Origin: Pleurocapsa minor GSE-CHR-MK 17-07R
GTDB taxonomy: Bacteria; Chloroflexota; Anaerolineae; Aggregatilineales; Phototrophicaceae
Assembly (NCBI GenBank): GCA_019359125.1
Contig: JAHHHY010000009.1
Coordinates: 62,001 to 126,000, forward strand
Direction of reading: 5' to 3'
DNA: 64,000 bases
Position 1 is the stretch's first letter; the number at the start of each line of letters is the position of its first letter. Positions 35,535-45,189 of this stretch are shown one piece after another. Under the pieces are notes generated by a model, which searched no databases, was not told where the DNA came from, and saw only the letters and a list, made by a program, of their open reading frames with translations. Both the position numbers and the translations under genes were made by a program.

Positions 35535-37676
35535 ATGGTTTACGGTCGGCTGGATGTGTTTTTTCCCGACGGTATGCTCAAACCGTTTCAGCTCAGCGAC
35601 GAGAATATTTCACTCGGTCGCTCCGCCGGTAATACTATCGCGCTGGAAACAGACACTATTTCGCGCTACCACCTCAGCATCACGCGGAAGGATGGCGAAA
35701 CGTTCATCACCGACCTCGAATCGGTGAATGGCACGTTTATCGATGGCACGCGCCTGCCCACCAATGTCCCCACGGTGCTGCGCGGCGGCGAGGAAATCCT
35801 GATCGGCGAGCTGATCATGATTTACCAGGACGCCAACGAAAACCCCACCCGCCCGCTGGATGTGCCGGAAGAAATGACGCGCCGCATCGAGCCGGTGGGC
35901 AGCAAGACATCATTCAATGTGGAGGCCGAGGCGCCCGATATCGCTATTGCGCCCGGCGCATATACCTCATCGCGCATCATGATTACCAATGCCGATACCG
36001 AGACCACCCGCTTTGTGGTCGAGGTGAGCGGCATCCCCAAAGAATGGATTCGCGTCGACCGCCCGGAGCTGGATGTGCGCAGCGGCGACAGCGAGGATGT
36101 GACGATCAGCTTCAAGCCCACGCGCACGCCGGACAGCGTACCCGGTGATTATCGCGTGCGCGTGCTGGTGCGCCCGAAGAATCAGCTTGACGAGTACATC
36201 AAGACCGAAGTGCCGCTCAAGATTCTGGCCTATGTCGGGCTGGGCGTCGCGCTGGAGTCGCGCCAGATTCGTGCGGGCGAACAGTTCCGCCTGCTGCTGC
36301 ATAATCAGGGCAACGCGCCGCTGCCGCTGAAGCTGTATGGGCGCGACCTGACCACCAAGACCAAAGCGCCCGGCAAGACCGAGAGCCTGCTCAAATTTGA
36401 TATCCCCAGCGCGCAGATTGTGCTGCCACCCGGCCAGCGCACCTCGTTCAGCGGGACGGTGTCGATGCGCCAGCCGCGCCTGTTTGGCGACGCACGCACG
36501 ATCCCGTTTGACGTGCTGGTGCGGGGGGCCAATGCGTCGGGCTTTCTGGTGGCCATGCGCGGCCGCGTGACCGAAAAGCCCGCCCTGCCCAAAAGCGCCG
36601 TTTACGCGCTGGCGGGCATCAGTGCCGCGCTCGTGCTGGGCCTGATTGTGCTGGCAGTCGTGCTGCTGCGCCCCGCGCCGCGCCCGGCCCAGCTCACTGG
36701 CCTGACGGTGCCGTCATCGGTCATTCAGGGCACGCCAGCCGGACTTTCGTGGTCCGCGGTGGATGCGACCAGCGTCATGCTCAGCATCGCTGGCACGCCG
36801 GTAGCAACCGTGCCGGTGGGGCAGAATGGCGTCACGCTGGACACAACCGGCCTGGAAGGCGATGTCGCCATTCAGGTGCTGGCCAGCGGCGCAGGCGGGA
36901 CCGCCGTCGCGTCGGCCAACCTGCTGGTCGAGACGCCGCTGGTGGTGGCTTCGTTCTCGGCACAGCCGGATGCCGTGCTGTTGTATGCCGACCAGCAGAT
37001 TACCGTGACGTGGAGTGTGCCCGGCGCGAGTGTCGTACGCCTGTTTGGTGGCGACATCTTCGATGGCACGGAAGACCTGCCGGCTGAAGGCAGCGCCACC
37101 GCCCGCATGACCCTGACCCAGCCCGGCCTGACGCTTCAGCTTCTGGCGACGGGCGAGGATGGTGCGACTACGCAAGCCACGCTGACCCTTCAGACCAGCG
37201 AACCGACCTGCGCCCCGCGTGCGGACCTGCAGGTGTTTGATGCGCCGGGCGATACCGCCCAGGTGATCGCGACGTTCCCGGCCAGCACCACCTTCCGCGT
37301 AGAAGCGCGCACCAGCACCGGCGCATGGCTGCGCGTGCCCGTGACCGGCGGGCTGAAAGGCTGGGTGCAGCGCGCCCTGGTAGACTGTCAGCCGCCGCTC
37401 GACCCGATGCTGCTGCAGATTGACGATGCCGCACCCGTCCCGCCGACGCCTGTTTCTCCGACGCCGACGCCTTCGGCCACGCGCACGCCGGTTCCCACCA
37501 GCACGCCCACGCGCAGCCCGACGCCCAGCGCCTCGACCAACTTCATGAGTACCGCGACCGCGCTGGCCAATGCCCAGGCGACGGTGCGCGCGCAGCTTAC
37601 GCTGTCGGCCGTGCCCACCGACCGCGCTGGCGGCCTGTCCGACGACTCCAAGCTGACGATCACGCCCAGCGGATAG
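35535..37676 (+). CDS. Transmembrane FHA-domain protein with extracytoplasmic Ig-like, SH3b-like and TP-rich regions
   Basis: N-terminal FHA (LGRSAGNTIALETDTISRYHLSITRKDGETFITDLESVNGTFIDGTRL); TM SAVYALAGISAALVLGLIVLAVVLL; SH3-like WLRVPVTGGLKGWVQRALVDC. Confidence 0.85.
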   Translation: MVYGRLDVFFPDGMLKPFQLSDENISLGRSAGNTIALETDTISRYHLSITRKDGETFITDLESVNGTFIDGTRLPTNVPTVLRGGEEILIGELIMIYQDANENPTRPLDVPEEMTRRIEPVGSKTSFNVEAEAPDIAIAPGAYTSSRIMITNADTETTRFVVEVSGIPKEWIRVDRPELDVRSGDSEDVTISFKPTRTPDSVPGDYRVRVLVRPKNQLDEYIKTEVPLKILAYVGLGVALESRQIRAGEQFRLLLHNQGNAPLPLKLYGRDLTTKTKAPGKTESLLKFDIPSAQIVLPPGQRTSFSGTVSMRQPRLFGDARTIPFDVLVRGANASGFLVAMRGRVTEKPALPKSAVYALAGISAALVLGLIVLAVVLLRPAPRPAQLTGLTVPSSVIQGTPAGLSWSAVDATSVMLSIAGTPVATVPVGQNGVTLDTTGLEGDVAIQVLASGAGGTAVASANLLVETPLVVASFSAQPDAVLLYADQQITVTWSVPGASVVRLFGGDIFDGTEDLPAEGSATARMTLTQPGLTLQLLATGEDGATTQATLTLQTSEPTCAPRADLQVFDAPGDTAQVIATFPASTTFRVEARTSTGAWLRVPVTGGLKGWVQRALVDCQPPLDPMLLQIDDAAPVPPTPVSPTPTPSATRTPVPTSTPTRSPTPSASTNFMSTATALANAQATVRAQLTLSAVPTDRAGGLSDDSKLTITPSG

Positions 37677-37726
37677 GCGACAAAAAAGGGCCTGGCAATC
37701 ACGCCGGGCCCTGAACTGATACCCCC

Positions 37727-38092
37727 GGACAACGCAGGCGTTGTCCCTACAGAGACCGGATGCACCGGAAAACGCTCGTAGGGACGCGGCCTGCCGCGTC
37801 CGCTGGCCCAAAAACCCATCGGTGAAAATGAGGCGCGATCGGACAACGCAGGCGTTGTCCCTACAGAGACCGGATGCACCGGAAAACGCTCGTAGGGACG
37901 CGGCCCGCCGCGTCCGCTGGCCCAAAGACCCATCGGTGAAAATGAGGCGCGATCGGACAACGCCTGCGTTGTCCCTACAGAGACCGGATGCACCGGAAAA
38001 CGCTCGTAGGGACGCGGCCCGCCGCGTCCGCTGGCCCAAAGACCCATCGGTGAAAATGAGGCGCGATCGGATAACGCAAGCATTGTCCCTAC
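37727..38092. repeat. Three exact-length 114-bp tandem units plus a partial fourth, each carrying two inverted GTAG palindromes
   Basis: Unit starts at 37727, 37841, 37955, 38069. Confidence 0.95.
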
Positions 38093-39807
38093 TGCTTCAC
38101 GTAGATTTTGACATCACTTTCGGCCAGCTCGTCATTCAGCACGCCGCCCGTCACCTGCACATCATAGTTGTAGACGACTTCTTTCCACGTGCCATCTTCC
38201 AGCCCGGCTTCTTCGACGGTGAACGCGCCCGCGAATTCATCCTTCAGGTTGGCGGCCACCAGCACGACGTTGCCGTTGGCGGCCCAGCGCTTGTAGGCGA
38301 TGATGCCCCGGTCGGGCATGTCTGCTGCCGCTTCAAACGTGTCGCTGGTGAGTGCATCGTTTTCCATGCGCAGCCTGATCAGGTGCCTGTAGTGGTTCAG
38401 CAGGCCCTGGTTCTCCTCGTGCTCCAGCAGGCCCCACTGCACCGGGCGCAGCTCCATGCTCTTGTTGGTCGGCTGGCCCAGTTCCTCGCCCATCCACAGC
38501 ATCGGGATGCCGGGAGCTGTCAGCAGCAGCGACGCGCCCAGCTTGGCACGGCGAAAGGCCGCCTCATCGAAGGTGTTGGCCACGTCGCCCAGCAGGAAGA
38601 AAATGCGTTCCTCGTCGTGGTTGCTCAGATAGCGCACGGTATTGTAATTCGAGTCGAAGCCGTCTTCGTGGGCATTCATCAGGCGCAGCACTTCGCTCGT
38701 GTTGTAGGGGTCGCGCCCGTGATGGGGCACGCCCAGCGTGCTGCACGCCAGCTGACGCATGAAGGTATCGTGCCAGGCGGCATCCACCGGGCCGTTGCCC
38801 GACGCGATGGCGCTGTCCTGCGGCACATGCTCGGCGATGGTATAGAACGGCTTGAAGTTGGCGCGGCTGTGCGCCTCGTCGTCGAACCAGCGCAGCAGAT
38901 CAAAGTATTTGATGGCGCGTGTGCAGTCAAAGCGGATGCCGTCGATGTGGAACTGCTCCACCCACATGCGCAGCGCGTTGATGACGTACTCGCGTGCCGG
39001 AAACACATTGTAGTGCGGGTCATAGTGCTCGTAGTTGAACTTTGGCCCGAAGCTCAGTGCGGCCTCATCCGGGTTGTTCTCGTAGAACCAGTAGTTGTAG
39101 TCGATCTGTGTCAGGGGTGCTTCCGGGGCCAGATGGTTGTACACCGCATCATGGATGACGCGGATGCCGCGCGCGTGGCACTCGTCCACAAAGCGGCACA
39201 GGTCATTCGGCGTGCCATAGCTGTTCTCGACCGCATACACGCTGTGCTGGCTGTAGCCCCAGCTGTGTCCGCCGGGAAACTCGTTGATCGGCATCAGCTC
39301 GATGGCATTGATGCCCAGGTCGCGCAGATAGTCCAGCTTGTCCAGCGCGGTGACCAGCGTGCCCGGCTCGGACTGCGTGTCGCCCTCGCCGCCGCGGAAG
39401 TCGCCCACATGCAGCTCATAGATGACCAGTTTTTCATTGGATGGCAGGGGCACATCGTCGTGCTGCCACACATAGTCGTGCACGATGGCGCTGCCATTCT
39501 TCACCTGCACGATCGAATTCTCGTGGTTGTCCAGCGAATAGCGCAGGGCGGTCGGGTCTGCCACTGACTTCATCTCGCCCAGGCAGAACGGGCTGTTCGA
39601 CTTCACGATGAAACGGTATTCATATTCCCCGTCCGGCAGGTCGACCTCAGCCCGCCAGTGGCCGGTCTCATCTTTGGTCATGTCGATAGGCTGCCAGTCA
39701 TTCCAGGCGCCGGTGAGCTGGACGATTTCGTTGTGCGGGGCAAACAACCCAAAGGCGACCGGATTTGTCTTGCCCGTCGCCTGCTTTTTTGCGCGCTGCG
39801 CGATCAT
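38089..39807 (-). CDS. GH13 alpha-amylase-family / branching-enzyme-like protein with N-terminal CBM48
   Basis: LTGAWNDWQPIDM, YELHVGDF, GHSWGYSQHSVYAVENSYGTP, HIDGIRFDCTRAI. Confidence 0.88.
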   Translation of the reverse strand: MIAQRAKKQATGKTNPVAFGLFAPHNEIVQLTGAWNDWQPIDMTKDETGHWRAEVDLPDGEYEYRFIVKSNSPFCLGEMKSVADPTALRYSLDNHENSIVQVKNGSAIVHDYVWQHDDVPLPSNEKLVIYELHVGDFRGGEGDTQSEPGTLVTALDKLDYLRDLGINAIELMPINEFPGGHSWGYSQHSVYAVENSYGTPNDLCRFVDECHARGIRVIHDAVYNHLAPEAPLTQIDYNYWFYENNPDEAALSFGPKFNYEHYDPHYNVFPAREYVINALRMWVEQFHIDGIRFDCTRAIKYFDLLRWFDDEAHSRANFKPFYTIAEHVPQDSAIASGNGPVDAAWHDTFMRQLACSTLGVPHHGRDPYNTSEVLRLMNAHEDGFDSNYNTVRYLSNHDEERIFFLLGDVANTFDEAAFRRAKLGASLLLTAPGIPMLWMGEELGQPTNKSMELRPVQWGLLEHEENQGLLNHYRHLIRLRMENDALTSDTFEAAADMPDRGIIAYKRWAANGNVVLVAANLKDEFAGAFTVEEAGLEDGTWKEVVYNYDVQVTGGVLNDELAESDVKIYVKQ

Positions 39808-40191
39808 AGATGTCCTCGTTGGCTAATTGCTGCTCATGAGTGTAGTGGAGGATGACCAGACGGGGATGGGCAGAACGGCGAGAGACATATCCACCACATG
39901 GCCTATTTGTGGATCGCTTCACAGATGGTCTGGCAGGGTATTTGGCGGATTTTCACAAACGTTATGCATAACTTTCGCCAATTCAACTTTTATACTTTAG
40001 CGGTATGCTGAGGGTATTCGTCACACTCTTGTGCGCAGCGCGCATACACAGGCAGGCAGTTCGCCCTGTTCGCCCGATTGTGAAGAATTTATCATACTCT
40101 GCTCATTGTGACCGCGTACACTGCTGGGTAAACATGATTCGTTCCGGCCCGCCCGCATTCAACAGCCAACCCTGACAACAAAGGTCACCCC

Positions 40192-40917
40192 ATGAGCACG
40201 CATCCCCCCCTCCATGCTATCGTTGAAATCCGCGAGCTGACGCGCCAGTATGCCGAAGGGGGAGCCACGCGCCTGATCCTCGATCATGTAAACCTGGATA
40301 TCGAAGAAGGTGAATTCTTCGTGCTGCTGGGCAAAAGCGGCAGCGGTAAGAGCACCCTGCTCAACCTCATCAGTGGCATAGACAGTGCAGACAGCGGATC
40401 GATCCGCATCGACGGCACTGACATCACGAAGCTGAATGACCGCGGCCTGACGCTGTTTCGCCGCGACCACATCGGCATCATCTTCCAGTTTTTTAACCTG
40501 ATCCCCACGCTGACCGTGCTTGAAAACGTGACGCTGCCCGTGGAACTGGCGGGTGGCAGCGTGAGCAAGGCGCAAAAGCGCGGGCGCGAGCTGCTGGAGC
40601 GCGTTGGCCTGGCCAACCGCGCCGACAGCTTTCCCGACAAGCTGAGCGGCGGCGAGCAGCAGCGTATCGCCATCGCCCGCGCGCTTGTCACCGACCCCGC
40701 CTTCGTACTCGCTGATGAGCCCACCGGCAATCTGGACGAAGAGACAGGGGAACGAGTTTTGAAACTTCTGTTAGAATTAACAAGAGATGCAGGAAAAACA
40801 CTCGTCATGGCTACCCACAACCCGGATATTGTGCCGTTTGCCGACCGCGTGTGCCGCATCCATGAAGGCAAACTCGTGGTAAGTAGTCCGGTGGCGATAA
40901 AGGAGCCGATACTATGA
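40192..40917 (+). CDS. ABC transporter ATP-binding protein (MacB/LolD-type)
   Basis: [46 protein letters not shown]. Confidence 0.93.
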   Translation: MSTHPPLHAIVEIRELTRQYAEGGATRLILDHVNLDIEEGEFFVLLGKSGSGKSTLLNLISGIDSADSGSIRIDGTDITKLNDRGLTLFRRDHIGIIFQFFNLIPTLTVLENVTLPVELAGGSVSKAQKRGRELLERVGLANRADSFPDKLSGGEQQRIAIARALVTDPAFVLADEPTGNLDEETGERVLKLLLELTRDAGKTLVMATHNPDIVPFADRVCRIHEGKLVVSSPVAIKEPIL

Positions 40918-41387
40918 CCCACCCTGAAGAGCTCTCGCTCAAACAGGCCCTGTCTGAACTGCGCGATACGAATAAGGAAAAGCGTCGTACCGCCGTGATG
41001 AAGCTGGGCATGATGGGGGGCGACGAGGCCGTCCGCACACTCATAACCATCGTCCGCAATGATAATGAAGACCTCATTGTGCGTGGCCGTGCCGCGCTCA
41101 TGCTCGGCAAGCTGGGCGACCAGCGCGCCGTGGATCCCCTGATTGATGCCTTGCAGGCCCCCGGCTTTCAGACCCGCGTCAACGCGGCGCAGTCGCTGGG
41201 ACGCCTGGGCGACCCGCGTGCCATCGCGCCGCTGATGAAGATCGTCCAGAACGAGGCGGATACCTTCCGCGAGACGGCCGCCGACGCGCTGAAGCGCCTG
41301 GGCTGCGACCCGGACATGGTGCAGGATACGGCCCATGACCCGAGGGCCAGCCTGTTCGCGCAGGCCGACGAGTCCGGCGAGGGCTAA
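40914..41387 (+). CDS. HEAT-repeat protein
   Basis: Repeated [21 protein letters not shown] / [21 protein letters not shown] units; overlaps the preceding stop (ATGA). Confidence 0.88.
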   Translation: MTHPEELSLKQALSELRDTNKEKRRTAVMKLGMMGGDEAVRTLITIVRNDNEDLIVRGRAALMLGKLGDQRAVDPLIDALQAPGFQTRVNAAQSLGRLGDPRAIAPLMKIVQNEADTFRETAADALKRLGCDPDMVQDTAHDPRASLFAQADESGEG

Positions 41388-41404
41388 CACACAATCAGCA
41401 GATG

Positions 41405-41440
41405 ACGGGCGAGCCAGCACAGGCTCGCCCGTTTGTTTTA
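41405..41440 (+). terminator. Rho-independent terminator
   Basis: ACGGGCGAGCC-loop-GGCTCGCCCGT followed by TTGTTTT. Confidence 0.85.
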
Positions 41441-41531
41441 CCTCAACGATGATTTGAACCGCCAAGACGCCAAGAGCGCCAGGATTTGGAAGTCATGACG
41501 GTGAGTTGAATCGGCGCCGCAGAAACCGGCC

Positions 41532-41590
41532 TTTCAGTCCCTTCAGGGACTTGGGCTTCTTGTAGCCTGGGGTTTTAACCTCAGGCGGCG
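41532..41590. repeat. Interspersed repeat copy 2 (see 801-860)
   Basis: TTTCAGTCCCTTCAGGGACTTGGGCTTCTTGTAGCCTGGGGTTTTAACCTCAGGCGGCG. Confidence 0.85.
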
Positions 41591-41720
41591 GAGGCACACA
41601 GATATTCGCCGCCCGTTGCGCATCCTCTCAGCTTTTCCCCGCAGATTGGCACCATTTGGTCTATAACCACCTGCCGTATACTGAAAACATTCTGTCGGCA
41701 CAAGCCCCCTAACAAGTCCT

Positions 41721-42959
41721 ATGATGCTCAAAGACCGACGTTACCTGGTGCTGTTCGCTGTGGCGTTTGTTAATTTTCTGGGCGGAACCATCGTGCTGCC
41801 CACCCTGCCGCTGTATGCCCAGCGCAATTTTGGCGCGCAGCCCCAGCAGATTTCGCTGCTGCTGGCCTCGTATTTCATCGCGCAGTTTCTGGCCGCCCCG
41901 CTGCTGGGCCGCCTGAGCGACAAGTATGGCCGCCTGCCCGTGCTGCTCGTCTCGCAGATCGGCACCGTGCTCAGCTTCGTGATGATGGCCGCCGCGCAGG
42001 ACTTCAATGTGCTGCTGCTGGCGCGCGTGCTGGACGGCATTACCGGCGGCAACCTGATCGTGGCGCAGGCCTACGTGACCGATATCACCCCGAAAGAGAA
42101 GCGCACCCAGGGGCTGGGCATCATATTCATGGCGTTTGGCCTGGGCTACATCCTGGGGCCGGCGGTGGGCGGCATCGTCTCGGCCTTCAGCGGCGACCAT
42201 ATGCCGTTTGTGGTGGGTGCATCGGTCACGGCCTTCACCGTGGCGCTCACGTGGATCTTCCTCGATGAAAGCCTGCCCAAAGAGAAGCGCCAGCAGCGCG
42301 CCGACGAAGGCCGCGCCCGCATGAGCGTCAGCGAGATTACCGGCAACCGGTCGCTGCTGATTATCCTCGTGATCGGCTTCGCGGCGCAGTTCTGCATCGC
42401 CATCATCCAGAGTACGATTGCCCTGTTTGCGGCGGCCGAGCTGTTCCCCGGCGAGACCAATCAGCAGGTCAATCTGGGCGTCGGGCTGATGCTGACCAGC
42501 ATCGGGCTGGGCCAGGTCATCACGCAGGTGTTTTTCCTGCGGCCGGCGCTGAAACGCTTCGGTGAGCATCGGCTGGTGGTGTATGGCGATATCCTGCGTG
42601 GGCTGGGCATGATGTCGATCGCCATGTTCGCGTCGCCGTGGCTGGTGGGCGGCGTCTCGCTGTTGTTTATGGCGATTGCCAGCGGCCTGATGATGCCCAG
42701 CTTACAGGGGCTGGCCACCATGAGCGTGCGCGAGGAAATCAACGGCGGTGCGCTGGGCGTGTATAACGCGGCCACCAGCCTCGGCCTGATTATGGGGACT
42801 GGCCTGGGCGGCAGCATGTTCGACATCGGCCACCGCGTGCCGTTCCTGATTGCGGGCGGCGTGATGCTGATGACGGTCATTCCGGCCATGTATCTGATGC
42901 GCCGCCGCGATCCTTCTCCAGGCGCGACGGTCGTGCCCGTCACAACGCCCGGCCATTAA
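41721..42959 (+). CDS. MFS transporter (TetA-like)
   Basis: PLLGRLSDKYGRLPVLLVS; LDGITGGNLIVAQAYVTDITPKEKR; multi-TM. Confidence 0.9.
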   Translation: MMLKDRRYLVLFAVAFVNFLGGTIVLPTLPLYAQRNFGAQPQQISLLLASYFIAQFLAAPLLGRLSDKYGRLPVLLVSQIGTVLSFVMMAAAQDFNVLLLARVLDGITGGNLIVAQAYVTDITPKEKRTQGLGIIFMAFGLGYILGPAVGGIVSAFSGDHMPFVVGASVTAFTVALTWIFLDESLPKEKRQQRADEGRARMSVSEITGNRSLLIILVIGFAAQFCIAIIQSTIALFAAAELFPGETNQQVNLGVGLMLTSIGLGQVITQVFFLRPALKRFGEHRLVVYGDILRGLGMMSIAMFASPWLVGGVSLLFMAIASGLMMPSLQGLATMSVREEINGGALGVYNAATSLGLIMGTGLGGSMFDIGHRVPFLIAGGVMLMTVIPAMYLMRRRDPSPGATVVPVTTPGH

Positions 42960-43024
42960 GGAACAGGCGGTGACGCCACATCACCCATTGGCACCAAGTT
43001 AAGACAATTCTTCTTCTATTTGCC

Positions 43025-43137
43025 GGGCAGACACGCCGGTCTGCCCCTACATTCCTCGCGGACAAATATGTGGAACCGCGAGTTTTTTTCCTCAAATTCG
43101 GGCCACTCCGAGTAGGGGCGGACCTATGTGTCCGCCC
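43025..43137. repeat. Pair of inverted GTAG-footed palindromes
   Basis: GGGCAGAC-ACGCCG-GTCTGCCC-CTAC (43025-43050) and GTAG-GGGCGGAC-CTATGT-GTCCGCCC (43112-43137). Confidence 0.8.
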
Positions 43138-43261
43138 TGGAGGATCAAAATCTGACTGAATCCTCAGCGAGAATTCCTTACCCCGGTGCCAATGGTGACG
43201 CCACATCACCCTTGAATCCGCGCGCGCCGTCCTCTAGAATGAACCTCATCAACACTTTACC

Positions 43262-43395
43262 GCAGACCGCGTGCCGTGTTCAGTCACGTAAGCCACGCCG
43301 AGGTGAAGGGGAGAGCCTGAACACCTGAATGTTCTGCTCGTATCGCGCGACTGTTTATGCGACCCTGCCACCATGCTGCGGGGTCGCATTTTTTT
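43262..43395 (+). ncRNA. L10 leader-like RNA upstream of rplJ, ending in a terminator-like hairpin
   Basis: GACC-GCGTG...CACGC-CGAGGTG resembles the conserved L10-leader core; GCGACCC-loop-GGGTCGC-ATTTTTTT at 43359-43395. Confidence 0.65.
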
Positions 43396-43477
43396 ATGGT
43401 GTTGCATCGACGTGCTGACATTGCGGGCCGCAAGCCCGCGCGTTAGAAAAATCCTGACGGAAAGGAGGAAAAATCAC

Positions 43478-44011
43478 TTGGCAATTTCTCGTGAACGTAA
43501 AGAGGAACTCGTCAGCATTTACACCGAACAGCTGAAGGGAACCGACGGCTTTATCGTGGCCTCGTACTCGAAGCTGACAGTGGCGCAGGTCAATGTCGTG
43601 CGCACGAAGCTGGCTGCCGCTGGCGGTACCTACAGCGTCGTCAAGAATACGCTGTTCCGTCACGCCCTGACTGAAGCTGGCTGGCCGGTTCCGGCTGACC
43701 TGCTGAGCAATATGACGGGTATCGTGTTTGGCAATGGCAATCTGCCCGGCGTCGCAAAGGTTGTGCAGGGTGTCATTAAAGACATGCCCGACAACTTTGG
43801 CGTGAAGGGCGGCGTTATCGCCGACAGCATCTTCAAAGCCAGTGACCTGGAAGCAATCGCCAACCTGCCGACGATGGACGAAATTCGCGCCCAGCTCGCC
43901 GGCATCATCGTGGCGCCCGCGGCCCAGCTCGCTGGTCTGCTCCAGGCTGCCAACAGCCAGGTCGTCAACGTGCTCCAGGCTTACCTGGACAAGGCGAACG
44001 ACGCGGCATAG
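43478..44011 (+). CDS. rplJ: 50S ribosomal protein L10 (TTG start)
   Basis: AISRERKEELVSIYTEQLKGTDGFIVASYSKLTVAQ; AAAGGAGG upstream. Confidence 0.93.
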   Translation: MAISRERKEELVSIYTEQLKGTDGFIVASYSKLTVAQVNVVRTKLAAAGGTYSVVKNTLFRHALTEAGWPVPADLLSNMTGIVFGNGNLPGVAKVVQGVIKDMPDNFGVKGGVIADSIFKASDLEAIANLPTMDEIRAQLAGIIVAPAAQLAGLLQAANSQVVNVLQAYLDKANDAA

Positions 44012-44173
44012 TCATTCAAGTCGTCACTGGGATACACCGCGAGCGGCCTGAGATGAGCGTGCTGCCGCGCAGACCGGTGTATCGGAAATAACCTGGGCTT
44101 CGGCTGTCTCATCCGCTGCTGCCCGCCACACCAGACAATTACACACACAAACGAAAGAACGTGAGGAAATATA

Positions 44174-44572
44174 ATGGCTGACCTGAACAAGCTGGTCGAA
44201 GAACTGAGCGCCCTGACAATCCTGGAAGCCAGCGAGCTGAAGACGCTCCTGGAAGAGAAGTGGGGCGTGACCGCCGCTTCCGGTGGCGGCATGATGATGA
44301 TGGCCGCCGCTGCCCCTGCCGCTGCCGTCGCCGCTGAGCCGGAAGAAGAGCAGACCGAATTCAACGTCGTCCTGAAGTCGGTTGGTCCCAAGAAGATCAA
44401 CGTCATCAAGGTCGTCCGTCAGCTCACCAACCTGGGCCTGAAGGAAGCCAAGGACCTCGTTGAAGGCGCCGAAGCCAGCCCTGCCAACGTGCTCGAAGCC
44501 GTCAGCAAGGACAAGGCTGCCGAAGCCAAGAAGCTGCTGGAAGAAGAAGGCGCGGGCGTCGACGTCAAGTAG
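44174..44572 (+). CDS. rplL: 50S ribosomal protein L7/L12
   Basis: C-terminal [37 protein letters not shown]. Confidence 0.96.
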   Translation: MADLNKLVEELSALTILEASELKTLLEEKWGVTAASGGGMMMMAAAAPAAAVAAEPEEEQTEFNVVLKSVGPKKINVIKVVRQLTNLGLKEAKDLVEGAEASPANVLEAVSKDKAAEAKKLLEEEGAGVDVK

Positions 44573-44608
44573 TCGGCTGTTTGCAGTACCAGCAAAATCA
44601 GCACCAGG

Positions 44609-44640
44609 ACAGGGACGCCCAGCGCGTCCCTGTTTTATTT
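44609..44640 (+). terminator. Rho-independent terminator after rplL
   Basis: ACAGGGACG-loop-CGTCCCTGT followed by TTTATTT. Confidence 0.85.
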
Positions 44641-44789
44641 CAGGCCCGGCGACTTTCGGGGATTTTTCATAAAGATTCACGTATTTTGCGGCATAACCAC
44701 GCTATGCTATACTTTGTAAAGCAATTTGTCCTTCATGCCACGCGAAAGTGTGGCTGATGCTCACATCACCCGGCACAGGAGTATTCCCG

Positions 44790-45161
44790 TTGGCAAAGTC
44801 ACGTACAGAACTTATGGTGGCGCGTTTGCGCGACCTGCAGGCCAGCTCTGAACACGTCGAGGCCGCTGCCATCGTGAGCGTCGACGGCCTGAGTATTGCT
44901 TCGGCGCTGCCCGCAGGCACCGAAGAAGACCGCGTCAGCGCGATGTCTGCCGCCATGCTCGGCCTCGGCCAGCGCATGACGCAGGAGCTGAAGCGCGGCA
45001 ATCTTGAGCAGATTTTTGTGCGCGGCGAAAGCGGCTTTGTCGTGATCACCGCCATCGGCGAGGAAGCCGTGCTGACCGTGCTGGCGCGCAAGGAAGCCAA
45101 GCTGGGCATGCTGTTCCTGGATATCTCACGCGCGTCGCAAGACCTCAAGCATCTCATCTGA
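44790..45161 (+). CDS. Roadblock/LC7-domain protein (MglB-like)
   Basis: AAAIVSVDGLSIASALPAGTEEDRVSAMSAAMLGLGQRMTQEL; TTG start after CAGGAG. Confidence 0.85.
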   Translation: MAKSRTELMVARLRDLQASSEHVEAAAIVSVDGLSIASALPAGTEEDRVSAMSAAMLGLGQRMTQELKRGNLEQIFVRGESGFVVITAIGEEAVLTVLARKEAKLGMLFLDISRASQDLKHLI

Positions 45162-45189
45162 TTCGTACGGCAGCGAGGCTGTACGCCCC

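Noticed and set aside
36714-38083. Minus-strand repeat ORFs (441 and 231 aa) with 38-aa units
   Set aside because: Same arithmetic artefact of the 114-bp palindromic array; the remainder is antisense to the FHA gene.
37727-38092. CRISPR array
   Set aside because: Whole 114-bp units are repeated with no unique spacers; the internal palindromes fit REP/BIME-like elements and no cas genes are in the window.
37741-39567. 608-aa plus-strand ORF through the repeat array and antisense to GH13, with 38-aa repeats
   Set aside because: The repeat stays open only because 114 bp is divisible by 3; the rest is antisense to a well-supported GH13.
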